64,000 nucleotides of DNA from Bdellovibrionia bacterium. Its GTDB lineage: Bacteria; Bdellovibrionota; Bdellovibrionia; Bdellovibrionales; JAUICD01. This document shows, piece after piece, positions 54,141-63,318 of the stretch (positions are counted from its first letter, which is position 1; each line of letters opens with the position of its first letter). The notes under the pieces were generated by a model that was given only the letters and a program-made list of their open reading frames with translations, ran no database searches and had not been told where the DNA came from. The position numbers and the translations under genes were made by a program. Location of the stretch: the NCBI GenBank assembly GCA_030427965.1, contig JAUICD010000004.1, positions 1 through 64,000 on the forward strand, written 5' to 3'.

Positions 54141-56099
54141 TTACTCCCACAAATAGTAAGCGCTTAGGTTTTCAACGGCTATGGCGAGGCTCCAGTTGGA
54201 GGCAAGGAGTGCGCGGAATTCTTTGGCTTTTATTACAAGAAGTATCATGTCTGTAGAAGAGGCTACGGTGGCTGTGCGTTTGATGTTTTTAAGAAGTGCT
54301 AACTCTCCAAATACATCTCCGCGTTTGATGCTTCTTAGAAACTTCCCCTTCTTTGAGACTTTTGCCTCTCCTTGTACGATCACATAAAAGGAGTCGCCTT
54401 CTTCTCCCTCTTTGGTGAGTGTTTGATTGGGGATGGTTTCTGCGACATTTCCTAAAGCGATTACCTGATCGATGCACTCAAGTGGAAGTCCCTGGAAAAG
54501 ACTTGAGCGTACCAAGGTCTGAGAGAGCCAAATACGATCTTGAAGGGCTACGAGTTGGTCACCTGTGATTTCAATCTCTCCTTCACCAGCTACGTACTTC
54601 AAACGTAGTAAGTCGGTGTCCTCTAGTGCGTACACGCTTGCTGTGCGTTTGGCTCCAGCAAAGAAGCTTACTTCGCCAAACAGTGCTCCTGGGGTAAGGT
54701 CCACCAAAAACTGGTTTCCGTTCATTGTGCGCTTATAAACTCCAAGTCTTCCACTTAAGACGCCAAACATGCGTCTGTCCGTCTGCCCCTCTGTGCACAC
54801 GCGCTGTCCCTTCTTGGCACTCACAACGGCTGCAGATTTGATCATTGTTTGGCGAGTTTCCTCTGGGATGCTTCTTAGCAAACTGAACTGCTGGAAAGTC
54901 TCTTCCAAATCTTGTGCATTCTTAAGATTATCAGGATTGAGAGTGTCTTGATTGCGTTTGGCAAAGAAGAGGCTCTCCACTTGAAACGATCCCAGCAAAC
55001 GTCTCATAGCTCCCCAGATATCTATAAAAAGCCCTATAGTAAGAAGAGTTGAAAGAAGAGATATTACAAGTGCCCCAACAAGGTTTACGGAATCAATGCT
55101 ATGGATTTCATGTCTGAGTGGATGAGCTCTCCAAAAGAGGCCTAGAACAAAACAAGTGAACGCAAACCACAGAAATGTGTAAGTGAGGTTTATGAGTTCA
55201 AAGGAGCGGCTGAGATATTTTTTGCGAAAACCACTTTGATAGAGAAGTTTCCAGGCCTCTCCAATAGAGGTTTTGGAAATTGGGGAAATCTCAGCAAGCA
55301 GAGTTAAAAGAAAAAAGCTCTGAAGAATCAGAAATGTATTGTCCTCAAAGTCAACATACTCAAAAAGAGTCACTGTCATGAAGAGATAGAGATATGGACG
55401 AGCAAAGAGAAAAAGAGAGGCTGTGCCTTCGTGTTTATGGTCAAAATAAATAGATCGATCAATGTTCAATCTTAAACCAAGAATAGAAAACTCCACATTG
55501 GTACTTGGAATAACTCCTCGAAAAAAAATAGCAGAGACAATCTCAACAAATCCCAGAGTAAAGAAGAGTGCGGAGTTGAGTATCCAAAAAAGAATTCCAG
55601 TACGAAATAGATTTGGATCTGAAAAGGTAAAATCTGTGACATTTGGATATAAAAGAGCTGAATTTATTCCAAGTGCAATTATGAGAAACGAAAAAATTTG
55701 CACTCCAAGCCCGCTTGAGGGAATCAAGGTTTTCAAATCCATGAGCGGTATAGAGAAAAAACCTTTTGAAAGTATGGGTTGTGACCACTTCTGGCTTCCT
55801 TCAAGTTGAAAAAGATCCTCAAGAAAAGTTTCTGTATTTGAGATCATGCCGATTTGTGCAAACTTTCGGATTGCAGCAATTAGGCTTTTGTAACGAACAG
55901 GATATTTGGATTCATACATTTTAAGAACTAGATCTCGGAGCGTATTTGTTTTAGTAAGGCACTCAAGAATGTGAGAATAGTGTTGAGGGAGTTTGTATCT
56001 CTTCTTGCTTTCTTTGACTAATAAAAGGCAGTGGTCTTTTTCGACTTTGTATTCAAAGGGATGGATTTGGAGAATTTGTTGCTCAAGCTTGATGGACAT
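54141..56099 (-). CDS. PqqD-like / degenerate M50-like membrane protein with two cNMP-binding domains
   Basis: 652 residues. The N-terminal ~95 resemble a PqqD/winged-helix peptide-binding domain (RYKLPQHYSHILECLTKTNTL). About eight membrane helices follow; the second carries FVEIVSAIFFRG where a site-2 protease (M50) would have HExxH, and later FARPYLYLF parallels the M50 second block, so this looks like a protease-dead M50-like core. Two cyclic-nucleotide-binding domains follow, each with GDxFGExAxxxxxxRTAxV-like motifs (GALFGEVSFFAGAKRTASV; GDVFGELALLKNIKRTATV). ATG 56099 has GAGGAAG. A cNMP-controlled membrane device is inferred. Confidence 0.7.
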   Translation of the reverse strand: MSIKLEQQILQIHPFEYKVEKDHCLLLVKESKKRYKLPQHYSHILECLTKTNTLRDLVLKMYESKYPVRYKSLIAAIRKFAQIGMISNTETFLEDLFQLEGSQKWSQPILSKGFFSIPLMDLKTLIPSSGLGVQIFSFLIIALGINSALLYPNVTDFTFSDPNLFRTGILFWILNSALFFTLGFVEIVSAIFFRGVIPSTNVEFSILGLRLNIDRSIYFDHKHEGTASLFLFARPYLYLFMTVTLFEYVDFEDNTFLILQSFFLLTLLAEISPISKTSIGEAWKLLYQSGFRKKYLSRSFELINLTYTFLWFAFTCFVLGLFWRAHPLRHEIHSIDSVNLVGALVISLLSTLLTIGLFIDIWGAMRRLLGSFQVESLFFAKRNQDTLNPDNLKNAQDLEETFQQFSLLRSIPEETRQTMIKSAAVVSAKKGQRVCTEGQTDRRMFGVLSGRLGVYKRTMNGNQFLVDLTPGALFGEVSFFAGAKRTASVYALEDTDLLRLKYVAGEGEIEITGDQLVALQDRIWLSQTLVRSSLFQGLPLECIDQVIALGNVAETIPNQTLTKEGEEGDSFYVIVQGEAKVSKKGKFLRSIKRGDVFGELALLKNIKRTATVASSTDMILLVIKAKEFRALLASNWSLAIAVENLSAYYLWE

Positions 56100-56283
56100 A
56101 CTTCCTCGGGTTGTGTGAGTTCATTTTATAGAACTGACTTGATTTCGCCTAGTTGCCTCTTTTTATGACCAAACCAAGGTCGTGAGCAGCAAACGATTGT
56201 GCCAGTGTGGCCCTGGACCTTTTTGGATCTTTGACATCTCCAGTGGGAGTTTTTAGAATTTTAAGTCGGTCCTAGGAGGGAAT

Positions 56284-56943
56284 ATGAGAAACATAATATT
56301 TTTACTTGCATTGGTAGTCAGTTTTTCTACAGCAAATGCAAAAGAGACTAGCTCTCAGCGCAAAGGCACAAAGTATCTCTTTGTCATCGACAAGTCTGGG
56401 AGTAACGCAAATTCTGATCCTGGAGGAATTCGAATCAGTGCTATTCGAAATTTAATTAATCGAGCTCATCGACCTAATACACAGTGGGCACTTGCTGGAA
56501 TCGGGCAAAGCAATATTGTGTATTCGACTGTAAATGGAGAGTTTGGGTTTGTTTGGGGAAAGCATCAAATCAATCAGTCACTTGATAAAGCAATTGAAGA
56601 TCGCGACTCCGGAGCGACGTCGTACATGTCAACACTTAGTGAAGTGAAGGATCTTCTGGTCAGAGAAATTGTAGATCGCCAAGATGAAAACTTTAGATAC
56701 AAAATATTTGTTGTAAGCGATGGTGTTCCAACTGATGTTTTACGTCATAGGGAAGTCTATGGTTCTGTGAAAGAGTTGAAGCAATTATTTTTAGATTCAA
56801 ATCAATTGCAGATATCGACCATCTTTTATGGCTCTCCAAATGCAGGAGCAGAGCACCTTCTTTCTGAAATAGCTGAGTTGGGTGGCGGAACATACGGGCG
56901 CGCTATGAACGCATCTGATATTTTAGAACTTCTCATTTTGTAA
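56284..56943 (+). CDS. Exported von Willebrand factor A-like protein
   Basis: Signal peptide (MRNIIFLLALVVSFSTANA), then a VWA fold with a MIDAS site: DKSGS (Asp36-Ser38-Ser40, DxSxS), a Thr in GATSYMSTL and Asp in VVSDGVPTD. About 200 mature residues, a single domain with no anchor. The AGGAGGGAAT ribosome site is strong. Probably binds a divalent ion and mediates protein-protein contact in the envelope. Confidence 0.88.
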   Translation: MRNIIFLLALVVSFSTANAKETSSQRKGTKYLFVIDKSGSNANSDPGGIRISAIRNLINRAHRPNTQWALAGIGQSNIVYSTVNGEFGFVWGKHQINQSLDKAIEDRDSGATSYMSTLSEVKDLLVREIVDRQDENFRYKIFVVSDGVPTDVLRHREVYGSVKELKQLFLDSNQLQISTIFYGSPNAGAEHLLSEIAELGGGTYGRAMNASDILELLIL

Positions 56944-56964
56944 GAGGTCACTTTGAACACTTTC

Positions 56965-56993
56965 GTCGAGTCTACCCTTAGGGGAGACTCGAC
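56965..56993 (+). terminator. Stem-loop after the VWA gene
   Basis: GTCGAGTCT (56965-56973) pairs with AGACTCGAC (56985-56993); CCC/GGG inside extends it. The following bases are T-poor, so termination would be inefficient or the stem has another use. Confidence 0.5.
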
Positions 56994-57088
56994 TTCCTAC
57001 TGCTCAATCTAGGAACTTCCATCAGACATTTATCGAGAATATTGGGAATAGATATCAGTTCTAAGGTTTTCACTTTATAATTGTTGGT

Positions 57089-57493
57089 ATGACTGAATTA
57101 AAAGAATTACCAGAAGTGGCCAAGAGTCTTCCTTATCCCTGTAAAAAATGTGATGGCGAAAAGTATCACAGAGTTTTGGTGCACAAAACCTCAACGAGTG
57201 CGCAAATTGAATGTGAGCACTGTGGATCAAAGAAAACACTAAAGATTGGTGTAAAAAAGAAGGTCACTCGCAAGAAACGTGCGCCCAAGAATGAAGCTCC
57301 AGAAATGTGGGCGGCTCTCAATGAAAAAGTCGGAACAGAGAAGATTAAGCTCTATAAGATGAGTGATCAGTTTGAAGAAAATCAAGCCTTGGATCATCCC
57401 ACCTTTGGTACGGGATATGTCACCAAGGCTCTTCCAAAACAAATCGAAGTTGTGTTTCCAGAAGTTATCAAAATACTAGTTCATAACTACTAG
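57089..57493 (+). CDS. Zinc-ribbon protein with C-terminal FGxGxV domain
   Basis: A zinc ribbon from Cys18-x2-Cys21 and Cys42-x2-Cys45, a basic linker (KKKVTRKKRAP), then a small beta domain with HPTFGTGYVTKALPKQIEVVF, the FGxGxV pattern seen in CarD-like and UvrD C-terminal Tudor-like domains. Probably a nucleic acid or RNA polymerase associated protein (inference). Stands alone with its own terminator. Confidence 0.75.
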   Translation: MTELKELPEVAKSLPYPCKKCDGEKYHRVLVHKTSTSAQIECEHCGSKKTLKIGVKKKVTRKKRAPKNEAPEMWAALNEKVGTEKIKLYKMSDQFEENQALDHPTFGTGYVTKALPKQIEVVFPEVIKILVHNY

Positions 57494-57499
57494 GGCCAC

Positions 57500-57540
57500 T
57501 TGCCAACCAGATGAATTGGTTGGCGAGTTTTGGTTTTTGA
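57500..57540 (+). terminator. Intrinsic terminator between converging genes
   Basis: CTTGCCAACCA (57500-57510) and TGGTTGGCGAG (57518-57528) form an 11-base stem with one G-T pair, followed by TTTTGGTTTTT. Separates the zinc-ribbon gene from the convergent exported-protein gene ending at 57541. Confidence 0.85.
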
Positions 57541-59202
57541 TCAATCCTCCTGACAGAGTGTCACCGTATAGCTGTAATTTTTTACTGGTGTATCAATTTC
57601 TTTGATGTAGCTAGCAATTCGGATCAGTTCTTTTTCTGTATTTCTTAAATTTTCTAGAAGGCCAGTTTGCGCTTCAACAAGCTTGTTGTTCCTAGTTCTC
57701 AAATTTTCAAGAGATGGGATTGTCATTTTTGATGCCGTTGCAAAGAGTTCAAGTTGTTGCTTCAGTTGAAGCAAAACATCTTCTTCATCTTGAGTTATTG
57801 AACTATCAATAGAAATTGAAATTTCTTTGTTTAATTTTGATTTTCCAAGCTGCGTTACAACTTTATTGATTCTTTGAAGTTCGGATATAGCTAGAGCAAA
57901 CTGTGGGCGTCCAAAGAGGTTTTGTGTGTGTTTTTCAACTGCGGTTTTGATTTCAGTTTGAAAGCTCAAATCTGATATTGCTTCCTCGTATGTTGAGAAA
58001 TTTTCTTTGGCTTGAGCTATAAGGTCGATTAACTTGGAAACTCCGTCATAAGGGCGACCTTGCAGCATCTTGGATGCTCGGTAGATTAGGCCTGAATAAA
58101 GATCTAGAATAGTTCCCTCTAATGAGTCTTGAACAAAGGGGATATCAATCTCAAATGTATCTTTGCAGGCGGCATAAAACTCCGGAACAAGTGGACCTGC
58201 AAGGTTGCTGACAATAAACTCCATTAGATTCACAAGAGTATGGGAAATATATTGTCGCTCACTGATTTCTGTTTCTCTGTCAAAATGGTTCTTAGGAGAT
58301 TTCAGTAAAAGAGTATGATAGAACAGGTAGACTTTCTTAAACAGAATCACCGCATCGGCAATCGAGAGATGTTGCATGATTTTGGGTATGATGTCCTCTA
58401 CAGTTTTTGTTGAACCATGAATAGCGTAGTAATGTAGCTTTTTATTGAGCTCTTTGTTGTTCATTATTTTCAGTAGTGTTTCTTTCGGCTTGTCTTGGTA
58501 TTCATAGTAAAGTGTGTGTAAAGTGTCGACAAACGCCACCAGATTCTTTGTCGCTTCATCGATGTTTTCGCTTTCAAAGCTTGTGCTGGACTCTATGTAC
58601 ATCATTGATACTGAGGCGCTCTGTAAATCCCTTTGATTGTTAAGGTTAGAAATCGGAATTTTGAATTGAGTCGAAAATTTATTGGATTTGCTGAGATTTA
58701 AATAACGGGTGTGAGTTTTATAAGGAGTGGTTTCAAAGTGATACTCATCAATTTGTTCATCAAAGTAAAAGGGTTTGTCACCAGAAAGTGGTTTCAAAGT
58801 GAGTATGGATTCCGTATTTGTTGAAAATTCAAACTGTGCAAATAGCTTATCTTCTAAAGAGAGTTTGCTTATTTGTTCACCCTCAACAAGAATGCACTTT
58901 TTAACATTTCCAATTTGACTGATTATCCACATTTTATCCGAAGTTCTAAAAATATTAAAATCACTATATATGTGCGATTTCCAGTTCTGCTCATTTAGAG
59001 AGATGACAAGAGATTGGTTTTCAAATCGTATGTCATATTTGAGTTTCGCATCTTTGATACTTAGGTAACCACATTGATACATTTGAATGCCATCGCCTAA
59101 GTAGTTACTAATTTCACTTTTTGCCTTTTGGTACAGTGATTTTTCTTCGGCAAGTCCATTTGCTGAAAATAGAGTTATTAATACTAAGGTTAAATATTTC
59201 AT
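57541..59202 (-). CDS. Exported protein of unknown function, operon gene 2
   Basis: Signal peptide (MKYLTLVLITLFSANGLA), AAAGGA ribosome site. The mature part (about 535 residues) is rich in helices, with a coiled-coil-like C-terminus (SLENLRTRNNKLVEAQTGLLENL). A Cys near each end may matter. It follows the gene at 59215-60279 after 12 bases, so the two are one operon. No domain is recognised. Confidence 0.65.
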   Translation of the reverse strand: MKYLTLVLITLFSANGLAEEKSLYQKAKSEISNYLGDGIQMYQCGYLSIKDAKLKYDIRFENQSLVISLNEQNWKSHIYSDFNIFRTSDKMWIISQIGNVKKCILVEGEQISKLSLEDKLFAQFEFSTNTESILTLKPLSGDKPFYFDEQIDEYHFETTPYKTHTRYLNLSKSNKFSTQFKIPISNLNNQRDLQSASVSMMYIESSTSFESENIDEATKNLVAFVDTLHTLYYEYQDKPKETLLKIMNNKELNKKLHYYAIHGSTKTVEDIIPKIMQHLSIADAVILFKKVYLFYHTLLLKSPKNHFDRETEISERQYISHTLVNLMEFIVSNLAGPLVPEFYAACKDTFEIDIPFVQDSLEGTILDLYSGLIYRASKMLQGRPYDGVSKLIDLIAQAKENFSTYEEAISDLSFQTEIKTAVEKHTQNLFGRPQFALAISELQRINKVVTQLGKSKLNKEISISIDSSITQDEEDVLLQLKQQLELFATASKMTIPSLENLRTRNNKLVEAQTGLLENLRNTEKELIRIASYIKEIDTPVKNYSYTVTLCQED

Positions 59203-59214
59203 TTTTATTTTCCT

Positions 59215-60279
59215 TTATAATTCAAAATATTTTTTTACATTTTCAATATGTTTTTGGGTTTTTTGAAAATATGGATTTTCCTCAGATAAATCGGCTTCTT
59301 CAGTAATCTCTAGATTCGGTATTTTAGAAATGAGTTCGCTAAGTTCCATCAGCTCTAAGAGTGAGAGAATTGCATCAATTGTAGTTTCTGGTGGAAGATG
59401 AAACGTAAATTTAAGATTTTCTCTAAGAAGCTCTTCTATTTGAATAAGTGATGTACTTGTCAGTTCATGAAGAGACGAGCTTTTGTTTGAAATGACTGTT
59501 TCTCTAATATCATTTAAACTTTTGCGGAAATGGGTTTGTTTTAAAATCCAGCCCTCGTAACTTTTTTGATTTTTTACTTTAGAGAATTCTAAAATAATAT
59601 TTTGTATCTGATCTCTCAGTTTTATCCAACGAGCTTTTGTTATTTCTGGCTTTTCTTGACCGACTTGAACACAGTTGAAGTAATCATCTGTGCAGTTGAG
59701 GTAAGTTGCTGCTCTTAGATAGGTTGTAAGATGTGAAGACGGGTAAAGTGAAGCCAGAATTGCAGGGTAAATCTTATGATCAAACATACCGGGTTGTGTT
59801 GAAAACCAAATATCAAAAACACGTTTGGTAGCGGTAAGCCCAGCTTCAATTGCAATTTGTTGAACGATAACGGCACTTACAAGACGGTAGGGGTTCCAGC
59901 TCCCGGGGTTGGAGAAATTAAGAACAGGAGCAACTGTACCTGCAAAAAGACTTTGCCACTCTTTTCCCTTAGGAAGGGCGATATCCTGACTACTTAGGAT
60001 TGTTTTAATTAAGTGATTTTGATTTCTAACTAGATTGGGAAGAGCGCACATTGTCTTAATATCCCGCGTGGGAATATCTATATTATAGTGATCATAGGAG
60101 TTGCACTCCATTTCGAGATATTCAATAAGTGGATAAATACGACTTGAGATCTTACCTTCCTCGGGCCAGAAGTATTCTTGTGCAATAGGGTAAAGTGCAT
60201 TTTCGGCTGGACGTATTATGTCGCCCGCATAAGCAGCACTGAAAAGTTGAACCATTGTTACTAATATGATTTTGAGCAT
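59215..60279 (-). CDS. Exported protein of unknown function, operon gene 1
   Basis: Signal peptide (MLKIILVTMVQLFSAAYA), GGAGGAAAAA ribosome site. About 335 mature residues, helical, with Cys near residues 58, 73, 192 and 199. No domain is recognised. Co-transcribed with the following gene. Confidence 0.65.
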   Translation of the reverse strand: MLKIILVTMVQLFSAAYAGDIIRPAENALYPIAQEYFWPEEGKISSRIYPLIEYLEMECNSYDHYNIDIPTRDIKTMCALPNLVRNQNHLIKTILSSQDIALPKGKEWQSLFAGTVAPVLNFSNPGSWNPYRLVSAVIVQQIAIEAGLTATKRVFDIWFSTQPGMFDHKIYPAILASLYPSSHLTTYLRAATYLNCTDDYFNCVQVGQEKPEITKARWIKLRDQIQNIILEFSKVKNQKSYEGWILKQTHFRKSLNDIRETVISNKSSSLHELTSTSLIQIEELLRENLKFTFHLPPETTIDAILSLLELMELSELISKIPNLEITEEADLSEENPYFQKTQKHIENVKKYFEL

Positions 60280-60503
60280 TTTTTCCTCCGTTTACGCGGA
60301 TTCCATTGAGCAATAGGTGGGCCAATAGAATTTGTGTTCAAGTGTCCGTAAATCGAATTTGAGTATCAGTTCCTCCAGCATTCTGGAATTTTAGGTCCAG
60401 GATATCGGACACTATTTCTTTCAAATCAAAACTAGGGCACTTAGAGCCAAATATTGAATGGCACATTGGTTGCCTAATAGGCCTCCGTGAAAAGGAGACA
60501 AAA

Positions 60504-61457
60504 ATGAAAGCACCAAACTTTTTAATCATGACACTTTTGATTATGTTATTTACCTCACCCCTGAAGGCTGAGGGACTTCTAAAGACTGAGAGATGCCCAA
60601 ATGATAGTCTTGGCGAACCTGAGGCTAAGAAGCGCCATAGCTGGGCAATGAGCTGTAGTTCTAAGTATAGGAAGAACGTGCACAGAGCTCGCGTAAAACT
60701 CTTTGAAGATGAGAGTAAAAATAAGGATCAGAAAAATTACGCCACTTTAGAAGAAACACCATTTATGGTTTATCGCTTTTGGAAAGAGGGACAGCCACTG
60801 AGTTTTGGATACCCAGGTTATCATTATGTTCGTGATGGAAAAAGAGTCTCTATTTGGAAAAAGGAAGAAGCACCAGGGCCATGGGCTTCATGTGAAAAAC
60901 CAGAAAATGTTATGATTACCCGTGTTTGTCCAGCTGGATGTTATACAGGTGATCAGTTAATTCTAGTTGATCAATCAGGGGCTTCGTCGCTAAAAGATTT
61001 AGAGAGAAATCCTCCAAAGTCTATTGTGACTTTAACTTCAAATTCAACACTCAATAATCTTTCCTACCAGAAAACACCTCTTCGAAGAGTTGTAAAAGAT
61101 GGTGAACTGGTTGAGCAAGATTTTGTTCATATTGAAACGCTAAGAGGTGGAATTGTGGTTACTCCAAATCACCCAATGCTTCTATCAAATGGCAAAATGC
61201 AATTTGCAAAAGCATTAAAAGTTGGAGATCAACTCTTAAAAGAAGATGGTTCTCCAGACGAAGTTGTAAGTCTTAATGTTAAAAAAGAAAAAAGACTCGC
61301 CTACAATGTAGAGATTGACACCAATCATGATCGTGAACGAATTGTTGTTGCTGAAGGATTTTTGACTGGTGATCTTTATCATCAGAATGCAGCAATTCGA
61401 TTTATGAATAGCAGAATTTTAAGAGACCAACCCATCATTCCAAATCAAGCAAGATAA
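60504..61457 (+). CDS. Secreted Hint (intein/hedgehog-type) domain protein
   Basis: Signal peptide (MKAPNFLIMTLLIMLFTSPLKA), AAGGAGACAAAA ribosome site. From Cys146 (CPAGCYTGDQLILV) the sequence looks like a Hint domain: nucleophile-type Cys-Tyr-Thr-Gly-Asp, block B VTPNHPMLLSNG (Thr220, His223), then YNVEIDTNHDRERIVVAEGFLTGD. The usual C-terminal His-Asn is replaced by LYHQN well past the block, so full splicing is not expected; N-terminal self-cleavage remains possible. First gene of a coupled operon of envelope proteins. Confidence 0.72.
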   Translation: MKAPNFLIMTLLIMLFTSPLKAEGLLKTERCPNDSLGEPEAKKRHSWAMSCSSKYRKNVHRARVKLFEDESKNKDQKNYATLEETPFMVYRFWKEGQPLSFGYPGYHYVRDGKRVSIWKKEEAPGPWASCEKPENVMITRVCPAGCYTGDQLILVDQSGASSLKDLERNPPKSIVTLTSNSTLNNLSYQKTPLRRVVKDGELVEQDFVHIETLRGGIVVTPNHPMLLSNGKMQFAKALKVGDQLLKEDGSPDEVVSLNVKKEKRLAYNVEIDTNHDRERIVVAEGFLTGDLYHQNAAIRFMNSRILRDQPIIPNQAR

Positions 61458-61477
61458 TTGGACAACAGGAGAAAGAA

Positions 61478-62608
61478 ATGAAAAATGCATTCTATATATT
61501 ATTTTTAGTAAGTTTGATCGGGTGTCAGGGGAACTCTCCGAAGTCCGGAAAAAACAACAAGAACACAGATGTTTCAAACCTTCAAGCACTTGAGGCTCGG
61601 TGCCTCAGTGCTGGTGGTGAGATAAATCCACTGTCTCTCAATTGTGATTGTAAAAGTGGAACTTTCATTAATGCAAGTCAGCCTTTTTGTGCTTCAAAAT
61701 CTCAGATAACATTTAGCTGCACTGACTCTGAAAGGCATGGAGAGAAGTATTGCCTTGCTAGTGTTCGAGCTGGAGGCGAGTCCTATATTCAAGAGTTCAT
61801 GGGAAGTGATGACTTGGAAGTTAGGTGGTCTTTGCTTTCTGAAGAGAGTTTGAGCCAATTGAATTTGGTTAGAGAGCTGAAAGATAGTAGTCAAAATCAT
61901 ATCTTTGTGAATTCAAAAAATAGCATTGATGATGAGATAGATTGGTTAGATGAAAACTCTTTATCTATTGACACTATAGGCGTTGATTTTGATATCAAGC
62001 GTGATTTTTTACCAAACAAGATTCCCACTAATTTTTATTTAAGAGATCAAGATGTCCTCTCTCAAATCAATTTTGTTAACTACAACAATATGGACATTAG
62101 ATTTGAAAGAAAGCTTCATAAAGCAATGGCGAGTGGAAAAATTTCTCCAGAAATGAAATCTGTTTTAAGTGTATCAAGTGAGGATCTCTACAATTGGCTT
62201 AAAGTTGTGGATTCAGAAGTCCATCAGTCAGTTTCAAGTGATGCGACAGAGTTTAGAGTTCAAATGGATTCTTCGAAACTGAAGTTGGTTCAAAAAGATA
62301 AAAAGAAGGGATGCCAAGTGAGGTGTGTTGTTGAGAGGTCTTATGCCTCAAATGAAACCTCTTCTTTTGATGGGTGGAGTGCAAGTGTTTTGAGCTACTT
62401 TGAAAATGGAACTCTAATTAAAACTGAAGTGGTTACGGAGGGGCTTGTTCCAACAAGGCACGGGGATGTGTTGAGAAAAGCAGTTTGGGTTTTAAGCCCA
62501 TATGGATTTCTTTCTCATGCCGTTGTTGAAATGGCTGAAGAGCGTGTGGTTCTAAGTGCAGATGGAAATGTTGTTTATGTTGAATCAAATAAAAAGGAAG
62601 GTAAGTAA
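61478..62608 (+). CDS. Lipoprotein of unknown function with Cys-rich N-terminus
   Basis: Lipobox SLIGC (Cys16), AGGAG ribosome site. Just after it, six to eight Cys in about 70 residues (RCLSAGG, NCDCKSG, FCASK, FSCTDS, YCLAS) suggest a small disulfide domain. The rest has no recognised domain. Its stop shares a base with the start of the next gene (TAATG). Confidence 0.68.
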   Translation: MKNAFYILFLVSLIGCQGNSPKSGKNNKNTDVSNLQALEARCLSAGGEINPLSLNCDCKSGTFINASQPFCASKSQITFSCTDSERHGEKYCLASVRAGGESYIQEFMGSDDLEVRWSLLSEESLSQLNLVRELKDSSQNHIFVNSKNSIDDEIDWLDENSLSIDTIGVDFDIKRDFLPNKIPTNFYLRDQDVLSQINFVNYNNMDIRFERKLHKAMASGKISPEMKSVLSVSSEDLYNWLKVVDSEVHQSVSSDATEFRVQMDSSKLKLVQKDKKKGCQVRCVVERSYASNETSSFDGWSASVLSYFENGTLIKTEVVTEGLVPTRHGDVLRKAVWVLSPYGFLSHAVVEMAEERVVLSADGNVVYVESNKKEGK

Positions 62609-63318
62609 TGAACACGCAAATAAAATTACTAATCACATCGACTTTAGCACTTGTCATATTTTTGGTGTATTCAGCGTTCAATGAGAGTGTTGAGGAAGCA
62701 AAGTTTTTTAGAAATGCAGAGAATGTTGATGAGGAAGTAAAAAGCGATAGAGAAATAGAAAAACGTGTGAAATCACAAATTGTCGAAAGTCGGATCAAAT
62801 TGATTCCGGCTTCTGTGTCCCCAAGCTATGATGTGGACACAGAGAATAAAAAGACATTGAAAGTTGCTCGTGATCTAATAGGCACCTCTCTTTTAGGTGA
62901 ACTTGAAAAAAGTGATTTAGAAACACTTTTGATGGATCAAGAGCAATTGTCTTGGGCGATATCAAAAATTCGAGGAGAGTCTGAAAAGGTTTTTGCTCTT
63001 GAATCAGAGTTACTTAGAATGGATGTTATTGTTTATCTAGATGCCGCTTTGGAGTGGAAAGGCAATCCATCAAAAAACTTTCTGATTGGTGAAGTCAAAA
63101 CATTATTGAGCGAGTACGAGCCAAATCCAAATTTATCAGAACGTTTACGACGTTCTTTTGCAGCAGATCATGCTGAGTTATCTAAATCTCTTTATATGCA
63201 TGAAGAAGACAAAGCTTTGGAGCTTGAGGCTGAACTTAATGGAACTAAAGGCGGAGCGATTATGAACTTTGCCCGTAACTTTTACTTCATGGAGAATAAC
63301 GATGAAAAACGCAATTAA
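62608..63318 (+). CDS. Single-pass membrane protein of unknown function
   Basis: ATG 62608 overlaps the previous stop. One N-terminal helix (LLITSTLALVIFLVYSAF) anchors a ~210-residue acidic, mainly helical domain. No family is recognised. It is coupled to both neighbours, which supports a shared function with the lipoprotein and the last gene. Confidence 0.65.
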   Translation: MNTQIKLLITSTLALVIFLVYSAFNESVEEAKFFRNAENVDEEVKSDREIEKRVKSQIVESRIKLIPASVSPSYDVDTENKKTLKVARDLIGTSLLGELEKSDLETLLMDQEQLSWAISKIRGESEKVFALESELLRMDVIVYLDAALEWKGNPSKNFLIGEVKTLLSEYEPNPNLSERLRRSFAADHAELSKSLYMHEEDKALELEAELNGTKGGAIMNFARNFYFMENNDEKRN

